Under the pieces are notes generated by a model, which was not told where the DNA came from, made no database searches, and worked only from the letters and a program-made list of their open reading frames with translations. A DNA stretch of 64,000 bases from assembly GCF_002379095.1 (NCBI RefSeq), contig NZ_NBZV01000004.1, positions 1 through 64,000 of the forward strand, written 5' to 3'. How positions within the stretch are numbered: the first letter of the stretch is position 1; every line of letters begins with the position of its first letter. The position numbers and the translations under genes are program-made. This document shows positions 1 to 8,200 of the stretch, piece by piece. Source of the DNA: Polaromonas sp. AER18D-145. Its GTDB lineage: Bacteria > Pseudomonadota > Gammaproteobacteria > Burkholderiales > Burkholderiaceae_C.

Positions 1-55
1 CCAATTCCACGAACTCGCGTTTGGTGTCCATCAGGTCTCTCGGTTGCCAGGGCAT
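1..55 (-). CDS. IS481-family transposase, N-terminal fragment (runs off window)
   Basis: Only the first 18 codons lie in the window, reading MPWQPRDLMDTKREFVEL. This opening (MPW, then a hydrophobic residue and MD, then a charged stretch and FV) resembles the start of IS481-family DDE transposases. An AAGGAG ribosome-binding site lies about 6 nt upstream of the ATG at 55, and a repeat structure typical of an IS end follows at 89-138. The catalytic domain is outside the window, so intactness cannot be judged. It could also be another integrase-core protein with the same opening. Confidence 0.55.
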   Translation of the reverse strand, partial: MPWQPRDLMDTKREFVEL

Positions 56-88
56 GTGCTTCTCCTTGCGCCAATGGCGCTGAAGAAG

Positions 89-138
89 TGTTTCCTATGT
101 CTCCGAACACCTGTTTCGTATGTGTCCAGTCCATACAG
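89..138 (-). mobile_element. Probable terminal region of the IS481-like element
   Basis: Two 16-bp direct repeats with two mismatches, TGTTTCCTATGTCTCC (89-104) and TGTTTCGTATGTGTCC (112-127), sit just outside the transposase start, with CCATACAG ending near 138. On the minus strand this gives an end beginning TGTATGG with tandem GACAYAnGAAACA motifs, plausible as transposase-binding repeats. A run of nine A residues follows. The exact boundary is inferred because the other end is not in the window. Confidence 0.45.
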
Positions 139-218
139 GCGACGCAAAAAAAAAGTGAGTTGCTGCCGGGCAACCCCCGGCTTGCTGGCGAACCTCCAAT
201 GCACGCGGCAAAGGCGGC

Positions 219-241
219 TTCGACAAGCTCAGCCCGAACGG
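219..241 (+). repeat. Dispersed repeat, TTCGACA(A/G)GCTCA family, single arm
   Basis: This 23-bp stretch begins TTCGACAAGCTCAG and ends CCCGAACGG. It matches the two arms of the inverted pair at 1561-1631 with few mismatches. It lies in the gene-free stretch 139-342 between the IS end and the acyl-CoA dehydrogenase stop. I see no ORF with coding support in that stretch. Confidence 0.6.
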
Positions 242-342
242 TGCATGCGCCCGTGTACGGACCCGCCTCGCCCACCGAAGCGAGCCCCGGCTTGCATGCA
301 AACAACTGGTTTGGAGAGAACTTCATGACGGCAGTTAGGCGA

Positions 343-1512
343 TCAGAACGACCTCGGCAACCCAAGCAAATGCTCCGCCACATACGAATAAATCAAATTC
401 GTGGAAATCGGCGCCACCTGGTACAGCCGCGTCTCGCGAAACTTGCGTTCCACGTCGTATTCATTGGCAAAGCCAAAACCGCCATGCGTCTGCAGGCACA
501 CATTGGCTGCTTCCCACGAGGCCTTGGCGGCCAGGTACTTGGCCATGTTGGCTTCGGCGCCGCAGGGTTTGCCGGCGTCGAACAGCGCGCAGGCCTTGAA
601 GCGCATCAGGTTGGCGGCTTCGGTCTCGATGTAGGCGTCGGCAATCGGGAACTGCACGCCCTGGTTCTGGCCGATGGGGCGGTTAAACACCACGCGTTCG
701 CTCGCGTAGTTGCGCGCCTTGTCGACAAACCAGTAGGCGTCGCCAATACATTCGGCGGCAATCAGCGTGCGTTCGGCGTTCAGGCCGTCGAGGATGTACT
801 TGAAACCCTTGCCTTCCTCGCCGATCAGGTTTTCCGCGGGAATTTCCAGGTTGTCGAAAAAGACTTCGTTGGTCTCGTGGTTGACCATGTTGGCAATCGG
901 CTGCACCGTCATGCCGTGGCCGATCGCGTCCTTGAGGTTGACGATGAAGATCGACATGCCTTCGGATTTTTTCTTCACCTCGGCCAGCGGCGTGGTGCGG
1001 GCCAGCAGGATCATGAGGTCGGAGTGCTGGATGCGCGAGATCCAGACCTTCTGGCCGTTGACGACGTATTTGTCGCCCCTCTTCACCGCGGTGGTCTTGA
1101 GTTGCGTGGTGTCGGTGCCTGTCGTCGGTTCGGTCACGGCCATGGACTGCAGGCGCAGCTCGCCGCTGGCGATTCGGGGCAGGTACAACTTTTTCTGCGC
1201 GTCCGAGCCATGGCGCAGCAAGGTACCCATGTTGTACATCTGGCCATGGCAGGCGCCGGCATTGCCGCCGGCGAAGTTGATCTCTTCCATGATGACCGAG
1301 GCTTCGGCCAGACCCAGGCCCGAGCCGCCGTACTCGGCCGGGATCAGCGCCGCCAGCCAGCCGGCTTCGGTCAGGGCGTTGACAAAGGTTTCGGGGTAGC
1401 CGCGCTCGTGGTCCACCTTCTGCCAATAGGCGGAGTCAAACGAGGCCAGCATGCCGCGCAGCGCTTCGCGCATCTCCTGGTAGGCGTCGGGGGTGGGGAT
1501 TTGTGTTTTCAT
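343..1512 (-). CDS. Acyl-CoA dehydrogenase family protein
   Basis: A 389-residue protein of full family length, with the N-terminal helical domain, the middle beta domain (AVTEPTTGTDTT and VNGQKVWIS) and the C-terminal helical domain (QTHGGFGFANEYDVERKFRE). These FAD enzymes oxidise acyl-CoA thioesters and pass electrons to ETF in the cytoplasm. The place where many members carry the catalytic glutamate (YEGT) reads LYQVAPIST, so the usual base is absent there. Another residue may serve, or the enzyme may be atypical. The next gene upstream on the same strand is the dehydratase-like gene, separated by an inverted repeat, and the cluster also holds a CoA-transferase. Substrate unknown. Confidence 0.9.
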   Translation of the reverse strand: MKTQIPTPDAYQEMREALRGMLASFDSAYWQKVDHERGYPETFVNALTEAGWLAALIPAEYGGSGLGLAEASVIMEEINFAGGNAGACHGQMYNMGTLLRHGSDAQKKLYLPRIASGELRLQSMAVTEPTTGTDTTQLKTTAVKRGDKYVVNGQKVWISRIQHSDLMILLARTTPLAEVKKKSEGMSIFIVNLKDAIGHGMTVQPIANMVNHETNEVFFDNLEIPAENLIGEEGKGFKYILDGLNAERTLIAAECIGDAYWFVDKARNYASERVVFNRPIGQNQGVQFPIADAYIETEAANLMRFKACALFDAGKPCGAEANMAKYLAAKASWEAANVCLQTHGGFGFANEYDVERKFRETRLYQVAPISTNLIYSYVAEHLLGLPRSF

Positions 1513-1560
1513 GAATCTTTCTGATCAGTTTCAATTTTGGCGAGGTGCTCAACCCACTCT

Positions 1561-1631
1561 CCGTTCGGCCTGAGCCTGTCGAAGGCGGTTTCTGGCGGAC
1601 TGCTGCGTTTCGACAGGCTCAACGCGAACGG
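1561..1631. repeat. Inverted-repeat element, TTCGACAGGCTCA family
   Basis: Left arm 1561-1583 (CCGTTCGGCCTGAGCCTG then TCGAA) and right arm 1609-1631 (TTCGACAGGCTCA then ACGCGAACGG) are near-perfect inverted copies around a 25-bp loop. The element fills the gap between the acyl-CoA dehydrogenase and the dehydratase-like gene, and one further arm lies at 219-241. The layout is REP/MITE-like. It could form a hairpin in the transcript and act as a processing or attenuation site, but no T-run is present. Confidence 0.7.
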
Positions 1632-1653
1632 TGTGTGGCCAGTTGTTCTCAGC

Positions 1654-2535
1654 TCAAACCAGCGTCGCCGTGGCCTGCATGGTGAGCCAGCCTTCGTGGT
1701 CTTCGGTCCAGAGGCTGACGCTCTTGCCGTCGGCCGATGGCAGCCCGTGCAGCTTGAAAGGCCACAGATCGAACACCGGGCGCACGGCACGGAACTCGAA
1801 CTTCAGCAGGCGGACGCCGGGCATGTGCTTGCGCACCAGTTCCGCCAGCAGCGTGGCGATCAGCGGGCCATGCACGATGAGGCCGGGGTAAGCCTCGACC
1901 TCGGTGACGTAGCGCCGGTCGTAGTGGATGCGGTGGCCATTGAAGGTCAGCGCCGAATAACGGAACAGCAACACGTCGTCGGGCGTGACGGTTTCCGTCC
2001 ACGCCGCCTCTTTGGCGGCCGGCTGAGGTGGGGGCACCGGATCACCGGGCTGCGGGTTGGCGCGGTACACAATGTCGTGTTCTTCGCTGAGGGTCAGGCC
2101 CTGCGCGTTGTGGATCTCGTGGCGGACCAGCACAAACACCAGGTCACCGGTGCGCCCGGACTTGTGGGTGACCGACTCGATGCGTGAAAGGCGCTTGACC
2201 GCGTCGCCGACCTGCAGCACCTGCTGGTGCCAATGCAGCCGACCGCCGGCCCACATGCGGCGCGGCAGCGGCACGGGCGGCAAGAAGCCGCCACGGCGGG
2301 CGTGGCCGTCGGGCCCGATCTCGGAGCGGCGCGGCTGCGGCAAAAAGTACAGCCAGTGCCACAGCGGCGGCACGGCCGTTCCGGCCACAGGCGGCGGGTC
2401 GTCGCGGTCCAGCGTGGCGGAGAGCCCGCGCAGCGGCGCGGCGGCGATGTCGTCCACCAGGGTTTCGGTGCGGCCCACCCAGCTTTGCAGGTGGGCCAAG
2501 GTGGCGGCATCTATCGTGCGAATGTCAGTCGTCAT
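1654..2535 (-). CDS. FAS1-like dehydratase / mesaconyl-C4-CoA hydratase-like protein
   Basis: A 293-residue protein. The hydratase-2-like motif lies in the C-terminal half: FNGHRIHYDRRYV followed by YPGLIVHGPLIATLL, supplying the Asn/His pair and HGP seen in the HTD2 and mesaconyl/itaconyl-CoA hydratase family. The N-terminal half is a MaoC-like FAS1-type dehydratase domain (PLWHWLYFLPQPRR). Members hydrate or dehydrate enoyl thioesters. The start at 2535 (MTTDIRT) is chosen because the extension to 2652 is arginine-rich and low-complexity. With neighbouring acyl-CoA dehydrogenase, crotonase and CoA-transferase genes it fits degradation of a branched or dicarboxylic acyl-CoA. The substrate is inferred only. 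Confidence 0.8.
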   Translation of the reverse strand: MTTDIRTIDAATLAHLQSWVGRTETLVDDIAAAPLRGLSATLDRDDPPPVAGTAVPPLWHWLYFLPQPRRSEIGPDGHARRGGFLPPVPLPRRMWAGGRLHWHQQVLQVGDAVKRLSRIESVTHKSGRTGDLVFVLVRHEIHNAQGLTLSEEHDIVYRANPQPGDPVPPPQPAAKEAAWTETVTPDDVLLFRYSALTFNGHRIHYDRRYVTEVEAYPGLIVHGPLIATLLAELVRKHMPGVRLLKFEFRAVRPVFDLWPFKLHGLPSADGKSVSLWTEDHEGWLTMQATATLV

Positions 2536-2605
2536 GGTTTGACATGGTGGCGCAGGACGGGCTACAACGCAATCAGCCATTTCAACAGCCAGACTTCGCC
2601 AATTC

Positions 2606-2678
2606 CGAAGCCTTGAATGCTTTCGCGAGCCCCTGTGTCTGCCGTTTCTCATTGGGGATGGCCTGATTCAAGGCTTCG
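2606..2678. promoter_or_regulatory. 13-bp perfect inverted repeat in the divergent LysR promoter region
   Basis: CGAAGCCTTGAAT at 2606-2618 and ATTCAAGGCTTCG at 2666-2678 are exact inverted copies separated by 47 bp. They lie between the dehydratase-like gene (start 2535) and the LysR gene (start 2720). Paired sites about six helical turns apart in a divergent promoter suit a tetrameric LysR regulator, but the arms could also form a long hairpin in a leader transcript. Function is inferred. Confidence 0.5.
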
Positions 2679-2719
2679 TCCAAACGGAAGGCTTTGCTGA
2701 CTTGCGGTAGCATGCTGCC

Positions 2720-3619
2720 ATGCAATTCGACCTGACGGACCTGCGGCTTTTTGTGGCGACCGCCGACGAGGGCAACATGACCCGCGCTGCCGGGCGCCAG
2801 CACCTCTCGCTGGCGGCGGCCAGCGCGCGCATCAAGTCGCTCGAGGCCCAGTCGGGCCTGAGCCTGCTCTACCGCGAGGCACGCGGTGTGCGCCTGACGC
2901 CACCCGGTGAAGCCTTCCTGTTCCACGCGCGCGGGGTGCTGCGGCAAGCCGAGCAGTTGCGGGCCGACCTGCAGGAATACGGCGGTGGCCTGCGCGGGCA
3001 TTTGCGCGTGTTTGCCAACACCACCGCGGTCACGGACTTCCTGCCGGAGATCCTGCCGGGCTTTCTGGCGGACAACCCGAAGATCAACATCGACCTGCAG
3101 GAAAGACCCAACGCCGAGATTGCGCGCGGCGTGCTCGACGGCCGCGCCGACATGGGCATCGTGGCCGGCCAGGTGGACACGCTGGGGCTGGAAGCAATCC
3201 ACTTCAGCACCGACCGGCTGGTGCTGGCCACGGCCAGAAACCACCGCTTTGCGCGGCGCAAGAAAATTGCGTTTGCCGAAACCCTGGACGAAGACGCGGT
3301 GGGCATGCAGTCGGGCAGCACGCTGCAGACCTTCCTGGCGCAGGTGGTCGAGCGCCTGGGCAAGCCGCTGAAACTGCGCATCCAGCTCTCGAGCTTTGAC
3401 GCGATGTGCCGCATGATAGGTGCGGGCGTAGGCGTCGGCATCGTTCCGGAATCGGCCGCGCGGCGCAACCAGGAGGCCATGGGCATCGCGCTGGTGGAGC
3501 TGCTGGAGCCCTGGAGCGTGCGCGAGCGTTACATCCTGGTGCGCAAGCGCGATGCGCTGCCGCGTTATGCCGAGTCGCTGATCGAGACGCTGTGCGCGCA
3601 CTACCGCGATGGCGCCTGA
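2720..3619 (+). CDS. LysR-family transcriptional regulator
   Basis: A 299-residue protein of standard LysR length. The N-terminal winged helix-turn-helix covers about residues 1-60 (DLRLFVATADEGNMTRAA, then LSLAAASARIKSLEAQSG) and a periplasmic-binding-like effector domain covers about 90-295. It is transcribed divergently from the dehydratase-like gene and convergently with the crotonase-family gene (stops 9 bp apart), so it probably controls the flanking acyl-CoA genes. An inverted repeat at 2606-2678 is a candidate operator. The inducer is not deducible. Confidence 0.93.
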   Translation: MQFDLTDLRLFVATADEGNMTRAAGRQHLSLAAASARIKSLEAQSGLSLLYREARGVRLTPPGEAFLFHARGVLRQAEQLRADLQEYGGGLRGHLRVFANTTAVTDFLPEILPGFLADNPKINIDLQERPNAEIARGVLDGRADMGIVAGQVDTLGLEAIHFSTDRLVLATARNHRFARRKKIAFAETLDEDAVGMQSGSTLQTFLAQVVERLGKPLKLRIQLSSFDAMCRMIGAGVGVGIVPESAARRNQEAMGIALVELLEPWSVRERYILVRKRDALPRYAESLIETLCAHYRDGA

Positions 3620-3628
3620 GCGCTTTGG

Positions 3629-4405
3629 CTAGACGCCTTTCCAGGCCGGGCTTCTTTTGGCAAGAAACGTCGACACACCCTCGCGAAAGTCGTCGCTGCC
3701 GTAACAGCGGCGAATCAAATCCGCGTCGGACGGCAACCCATGGCTGACCAGCCGGTGCAGGCCTTCCTTGCTGACACGCTGGGTCACCGGCGCCAGCGCC
3801 GCCAGGCGTTCGCACAGGCTCGCCAGCACCGCGTCGATCTCGCCGGCCTCGCTGACCTGTGTGAGAAAACCGCAAACCAGCGCCTCGTCGGCCGTCAACA
3901 CATCGGCCAGCATCAGCATGCGTTTGACGCGGGGAATGCCGAACACGGCGCTGAGCCGCGCCAGGTTGGCCACCGACAGGCAATTGCCCAGGGTTCGGGC
4001 GATCGGCACGCCGAAACGCGAGCCGGGTGTGGCGATGCGAAAGTCGCAGGCCGTGGCAATCGCCAGGCCGCCGCCTATGGCCCAGCCCTCGACAAGCGCC
4101 ACGGTCGGCATGGGCAGCGACTCCAGCCGGGCGATGCATTCGTCAATCTGCTGCTCGTAGGCCACGCCGTCCTCGCCGCTGCGGAAATTGCGGAACTGCT
4201 CGATGTCGGTGCCGGCCACAAAGGCCTGCCCGCCCTCGCCGCGAAAGGTCACCACGCGCACCGAGGTCTCGGCTGCCAGTTGCTCGCAGATCTGGTTGAG
4301 CAGTTCGTACATGGCCCAGGTCATGGCGTTGCGCGCCGCGGGGCGGTCAAACACCACCGAGGCCACGCCCCCGCTGATGCTCAGGTGGACTGCGCCTTCA
4401 CTCAT
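3629..4405 (-). CDS. Enoyl-CoA hydratase/isomerase (crotonase) family protein
   Basis: A 258-residue crotonase fold with the oxyanion-hole elements AARNAMTWAMYE and GQAFVAGTDIEQF, and the GWAIGGGLAIATACDFRIAT helix. The two glutamates of true enoyl-CoA hydratases are not at their usual places: GGGLA stands where GGGCE is expected, and FGVPIART where the PE motif is expected. It may therefore be an isomerase, lyase or hydrolase of the superfamily instead of a hydratase. Its start overlaps the stop of the CoA-transferase gene by 4 nt (ATGA), so the two are translationally coupled. Confidence 0.85.
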   Translation of the reverse strand: MSEGAVHLSISGGVASVVFDRPAARNAMTWAMYELLNQICEQLAAETSVRVVTFRGEGGQAFVAGTDIEQFRNFRSGEDGVAYEQQIDECIARLESLPMPTVALVEGWAIGGGLAIATACDFRIATPGSRFGVPIARTLGNCLSVANLARLSAVFGIPRVKRMLMLADVLTADEALVCGFLTQVSEAGEIDAVLASLCERLAALAPVTQRVSKEGLHRLVSHGLPSDADLIRRCYGSDDFREGVSTFLAKRSPAWKGV

Positions 4406-5640
4406 GCTGCAAAGGCCCCCTGCTCGCCGAGCCGGACCTGCGCCTCGGCGTCGATGCCCAGTTCCGCCAGCACCTCGGCCGTGTGTTCGCCCAGGCGCGG
4501 CGGATGGCGGCGCACCTGCTGCGGTGTGCCGGACATCTTGACGGCAAAACCGATGTTGGGCACCTTGCCTTCGACCGGATGGGCTATCTCCATGCGCATC
4601 TCGCGGGCCTTGGCATGGTCGCTGTCAAAGGCTTCGGGATAGGTCAGGATGGGGCCGGCGGGAATGCCGGCTTCCAGGAAGGTGGACACCCAGTAGTCCT
4701 TGGGCTGGAGGCGGAAGGTTTTCTCCAGCTCCACCTCGAGGGCATGCCGGTTGGCCAGGCGCAGCGAGATGGTGGAAAAACGCTCGTCGGCCAGCAGCTC
4801 TTCGCGGCCCATCAGCTTGCACAGCTGCAGCCAGAGCTTCTGGTTGTTGGCGCCCATCACAAAGTAGCCGTCCGAACAGGCCATCGCCTGGTACGGCGCG
4901 GTCATCTTGTTCGAGGTGCCCAGCGGCTCGGGCGGCTTGCCCGTGCCCCAGTAGTCGCAGATGTCCCAGACCGAGAAAGCCAGCGCCGAGTCGAACAGCG
5001 AGGCGTCCACGTGCTGCCCCTGCCCGCTGGCCTTGGCGCCGATGTAGGCGGAGAGGGTTGCATACACCGCGAACAGCGCGCAGCCAATGTCGGCCACCGG
5101 CACACCGGCCTTCACCGGCGGACCACCCGGGTAACCGGTGACACTCATCACCCCGGACATGGCCTGCGCCATCAGGTCGAACCCCGGCCGGTCGGACCAG
5201 GGGCCGGTCTGGCCGAAACCCGAGATGCTGGTGTAGACCAGGCGCGGGTTGACTTCCCTGAGCACCTCGTAGCCCAGGCCCAGCCGCTTCATCGCGCCGG
5301 GGCGGTAGTTCTCCAGCAGGATGTCGGCCTCCTTCGCCAGCGCCAGCAACACCTTGCGGCCAGCCTCGGACTTGAGGTTGAGGGCGACACTGCGCTTGTT
5401 GCGGTTCATGTTCAGGAAGCCCAGTGAATCGGGCCCCTTCATCTTGAAGCCCATGGCGCCACGTGTCTGGTCGCCGCTGCCCGGCGGTTCGATCTTGACA
5501 ACGTCAGCACCCATGTCCGCCAGCAGCATGCAGGCGTAGGGGCCAGCCATCACCTGGCTGATGTCCAGCACGCGGACACCGGCCAGCGGCAACGGCCGCG
5601 CCGCCTTGTTCGCCTGTTCGTTGGTTGACGCTTCTTTCAC
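4402..5640 (-). CDS. CaiB/BaiF family (class III) CoA-transferase
   Basis: A 412-residue protein with the class III CoA-transferase hallmarks: GVRVLDISQVMAGPYACMLL at the N-terminus, DVVKIEPPGSGD, NKRSVALNLK, and RPGFDLMAQAMSG, which contains the expected catalytic Asp. These enzymes move CoA between carboxylates. The gene is upstream of and overlaps the crotonase-family gene, and a Bug receptor gene lies 151 bp further upstream on the same strand. This suggests activation of an imported carboxylate followed by beta-oxidation-type steps. The acid is unknown. Confidence 0.92.
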   Translation of the reverse strand: MKEASTNEQANKAARPLPLAGVRVLDISQVMAGPYACMLLADMGADVVKIEPPGSGDQTRGAMGFKMKGPDSLGFLNMNRNKRSVALNLKSEAGRKVLLALAKEADILLENYRPGAMKRLGLGYEVLREVNPRLVYTSISGFGQTGPWSDRPGFDLMAQAMSGVMSVTGYPGGPPVKAGVPVADIGCALFAVYATLSAYIGAKASGQGQHVDASLFDSALAFSVWDICDYWGTGKPPEPLGTSNKMTAPYQAMACSDGYFVMGANNQKLWLQLCKLMGREELLADERFSTISLRLANRHALEVELEKTFRLQPKDYWVSTFLEAGIPAGPILTYPEAFDSDHAKAREMRMEIAHPVEGKVPNIGFAVKMSGTPQQVRRHPPRLGEHTAEVLAELGIDAEAQVRLGEQGAFAA

Positions 5641-5791
5641 TCAGTAGTCCTTGTTGATGGCTGTTACGCGGCTTGCGAAAAGGGAATACCCCCCCTTGGG
5701 ATGGGAGGAGCAATGGAGATGCCGGCAGGCGGGCCGGCAGGACAACAAGGCGCACGGGACGCTCAGCGCGCCCCGCCGCCCACGACATGGC

Positions 5792-6760
5792 TCAGGCGTC
5801 GGCCTTGACGCCGCCGTCCTTGATGATCTTGGCCCACTTGATCTGCTCGGCGCGCATGAAGTCCCCGAACTTCTCGGTCGAGCCGCCGCCGTCCTGGGCG
5901 CCCGAGGCGGCCAGCTTTTCCATCACGTCAGGCATCAGCATGACCTTGTTGACGTCCTCGTTCATGCGTTTGGCCATGGCCAGCGGCATCTTTGCAGGAC
6001 CGGCCAGCCCGTACCAGGTGGTGGCCTCGAAGCCCGGGAAGCCCGACTCGGCCATGGTCGGCACGTTGGCGTAGGCGGGCACGCGCTGCTGGCGCGTCTG
6101 CGCGATCGCAATCGCCTTGCCGCTTTTGACATGCGGCGTGGCGGCCGTCATGGTGTCGAAGCTGTACTGGATGGTGCCGCCGATCAGGTCGGTGAGCATC
6201 GGGCCCGAGCCTTTGTACGGCACGTGGATGGCCTTGACCTTGGCAGCCAGCATGAACATCTCCAGCGCCAGGTGCTGCGCGCTGCCGGTGCCGGCCGAGC
6301 CGAAGCTGATCTTGCCGGGGTTGGCGCGGCACAGCTCGACCAGGTCCTTCACGGTCTTGGCCGGCTGGTTTTCGTTGCAGATCAGCAGGTTGGGCGTGAC
6401 GCCGACCAGCACAACCGGCTGGAAGTCTTTCGCCGCATCGTAGTTGACCTTCTGCAGCGCCGGCGTGATGGCCTGGCTGTTGATGTGGGCCATCAGCAAG
6501 GTGGCGCCGTCGCCGGGTTGCTTGGCCACGTAGTCGGCGGCGATGGTGCCCGAGGCGCCGGCCTTGTTCTCGACGATGACCTGCGTCTTCCACATCTCAC
6601 CGAGCTTCTGGCCGATGACGCGGGCCAGGATGTCGGTGCCACCGCCGGGCGCGAAGCCGACGATGATGCGCACCGGCCCGGTGGGCAGGTTCTGCGCAAG
6701 GATCAGTGAGGGAAAGGCCAGGGCCGCGGCGCCGGCGGTCACAAGGGTTCTGCGTTGCAT
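5792..6760 (-). CDS. Bug-family tripartite tricarboxylate transporter substrate-binding protein
   Basis: A 322-residue exported receptor. MQRRTLVTAGAAALAFPSLI is a signal peptide with a twin Arg, ending near LILAQ. The Bug signature follows: GPVRIIVGFAPGGGTDILAR, then GASGTIAADYVAKQ and FGSAGTGSAQHLALE. Bug proteins bind carboxylates in the periplasm. No TctA or TctB membrane gene is nearby, as is usual for the expanded orphan Bug sets of Burkholderiales. The start was placed at the signal peptide because the longer frame reads through arginine-rich non-coding sequence. Confidence 0.9.
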   Translation of the reverse strand: MQRRTLVTAGAAALAFPSLILAQNLPTGPVRIIVGFAPGGGTDILARVIGQKLGEMWKTQVIVENKAGASGTIAADYVAKQPGDGATLLMAHINSQAITPALQKVNYDAAKDFQPVVLVGVTPNLLICNENQPAKTVKDLVELCRANPGKISFGSAGTGSAQHLALEMFMLAAKVKAIHVPYKGSGPMLTDLIGGTIQYSFDTMTAATPHVKSGKAIAIAQTRQQRVPAYANVPTMAESGFPGFEATTWYGLAGPAKMPLAMAKRMNEDVNKVMLMPDVMEKLAASGAQDGGGSTEKFGDFMRAEQIKWAKIIKDGGVKADA

Positions 6761-6866
6761 GGTTTGTCTCCAGTGGGTTGTTTTTGAAATCGTCGGAAGG
6801 AAGCGGATGCGCGGGAAAGCAGAAAAGGCAGGGGACAGCAGGAAAGGGAACAGCAATCGGCGGCTG

Positions 6867-8087
6867 TCAGGCCGCCTTGCGCAGCGGCACAACGGCGGCA
6901 TGGCTGGAAAAATGGTCCATCGCCGCCTGTACACCCGAACCGGCCAGCTTGACGCCGGCGATTTTCAGGCCCATCTCGCAGCCCGAGAGCGCCGCCATCA
7001 GGGTCAGGTCGTTGCAGTCGCCGAGGTGGCCGATGCGGAACATCTTGCCCTTGACCTTGCCGAGGCCGGTGCCCAGCGAGCAGTCGAAACGTTCGTAAAT
7101 GATCTTGCGCACGGCATCGGCGTCCACACCTTCGGGCGTCATCACGCCGGTCAGGATGGGTGAATAGACCGATGCATCGGCGCACTGGATCTGCAGACCC
7201 CAGGCCTTGACCGCGGCGCGCACACCCTCGGCCCAGCGCTGGTGGCGCGCAAACACCACGTCCAGCCCGTGCTCGAGCAGCATGTCGCAGGCTTCGTTGA
7301 GGCCGTAGAGCAGGTTGGTATTGGGCGTGGACGGCCAGTAACCGGTCTTGTTCATCTCGATGATCTCGTCCCAGGCCCAGAAGGCCTTGGGCAGTTTGGC
7401 GCTCTTGCTGGCTTCCAGCGCCTTGGCGGACACCGCATTGAAGCTGATGCCGGGCGGCAGCATCAGGCCCTTCTGCGAGCCGCTGATGCTGACGTCCACG
7501 CCCCACTCGTCGTGTTTGTACTCGGCCGAGGCCAGGCCGGAGATGGTGTCCACCAGCAGCAGCGCCGGGTGTCTGGCGGCGTCAATCGCCTTGCGCACGG
7601 CGGCGATGTTGCTGGTCACCCCGGTGGAGGTTTCGTTGTGCACCACACACACGGCCTTGATGCTGTGCTGCGTGTCCGCCTTGAGCCGCTCTTCGATCAG
7701 GTCGGCGCGCACGCCGTGGCGCCAGACTTCAGTACCGGGGTCGGTCATCACCTCGGTTTTCAGGCCGACACGCGTGGCCAGCTTTTGCCACAGGGCGGCG
7801 AAGTGGCCGGTTTCGTACATCAGCACGTGGTCGCCGGGGCTCAGGGTGTTGACCAGCGCAGCTTCCCAGGCGCCCGTGCCCGAGGCCGGATAAATGATGA
7901 CCGGCTGTCGGGTCTGGAAAATCTTCTTGATGTCGGCCAGCACCTTCAGGCCCAGTGCGCCGAACTCGGGGCCGCGGTGGTCGATGGTGGGCAGGCTCAT
8001 GGCGCGCAAAATGCGATCTGGCACGGGCGAAGGCCCGGGAATTTGCAGGAAGTGGCGGCCGGTGGGATGGAAGTCAAGCGTCAGCAT
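6867..8087 (-). CDS. Class V aminotransferase, serine-glyoxylate aminotransferase-like
   Basis: A 406-residue PLP enzyme. The motifs FLQIPGPSPVPDRILRAM, PASGTGAWEAAL, VVHNETSTGVTSNI, LLVDTISGL and SISGSQKGLMLPPG (PLP-binding Lys206) resemble methylotroph serine-glyoxylate aminotransferases over the whole length. The expected reaction is transamination of glyoxylate or a related 2-oxo acid by serine or alanine in the cytoplasm. The start at 8087 (MLTLDFHPTG) is preferred over the frame opening at 8129, which adds a segment lying in the operator region. It is divergent from the GntR gene and probably repressed by it. Confidence 0.88.
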   Translation of the reverse strand: MLTLDFHPTGRHFLQIPGPSPVPDRILRAMSLPTIDHRGPEFGALGLKVLADIKKIFQTRQPVIIYPASGTGAWEAALVNTLSPGDHVLMYETGHFAALWQKLATRVGLKTEVMTDPGTEVWRHGVRADLIEERLKADTQHSIKAVCVVHNETSTGVTSNIAAVRKAIDAARHPALLLVDTISGLASAEYKHDEWGVDVSISGSQKGLMLPPGISFNAVSAKALEASKSAKLPKAFWAWDEIIEMNKTGYWPSTPNTNLLYGLNEACDMLLEHGLDVVFARHQRWAEGVRAAVKAWGLQIQCADASVYSPILTGVMTPEGVDADAVRKIIYERFDCSLGTGLGKVKGKMFRIGHLGDCNDLTLMAALSGCEMGLKIAGVKLAGSGVQAAMDHFSSHAAVVPLRKAA

Positions 8088-8119
8088 ATTTCGGGGGCTC
8101 CATGAATAACCACCATTTT

Positions 8120-8191
8120 TTGCATACAAAATTCATTTGTCAACCGCTTTATCCCTATATCTCAATTTGATACCCATTTTTTTGCATACAA
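8120..8191. promoter_or_regulatory. Twin TTGCATACAA sites, candidate GntR operator
   Basis: TTGCATACAA occurs at 8120-8129 and again at 8182-8191, each preceded by a T-run, 62 bp apart (about six helical turns). The copies flank the divergent promoters of the aminotransferase (start 8087) and the GntR gene (start 8201). The motif resembles FadR-subfamily operators of the TTGTATACAA type. Spacing on one DNA face suggests cooperative binding or looping. This is a sequence-based inference. Confidence 0.6.
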
Positions 8192-8200
8192 TATTTACCC

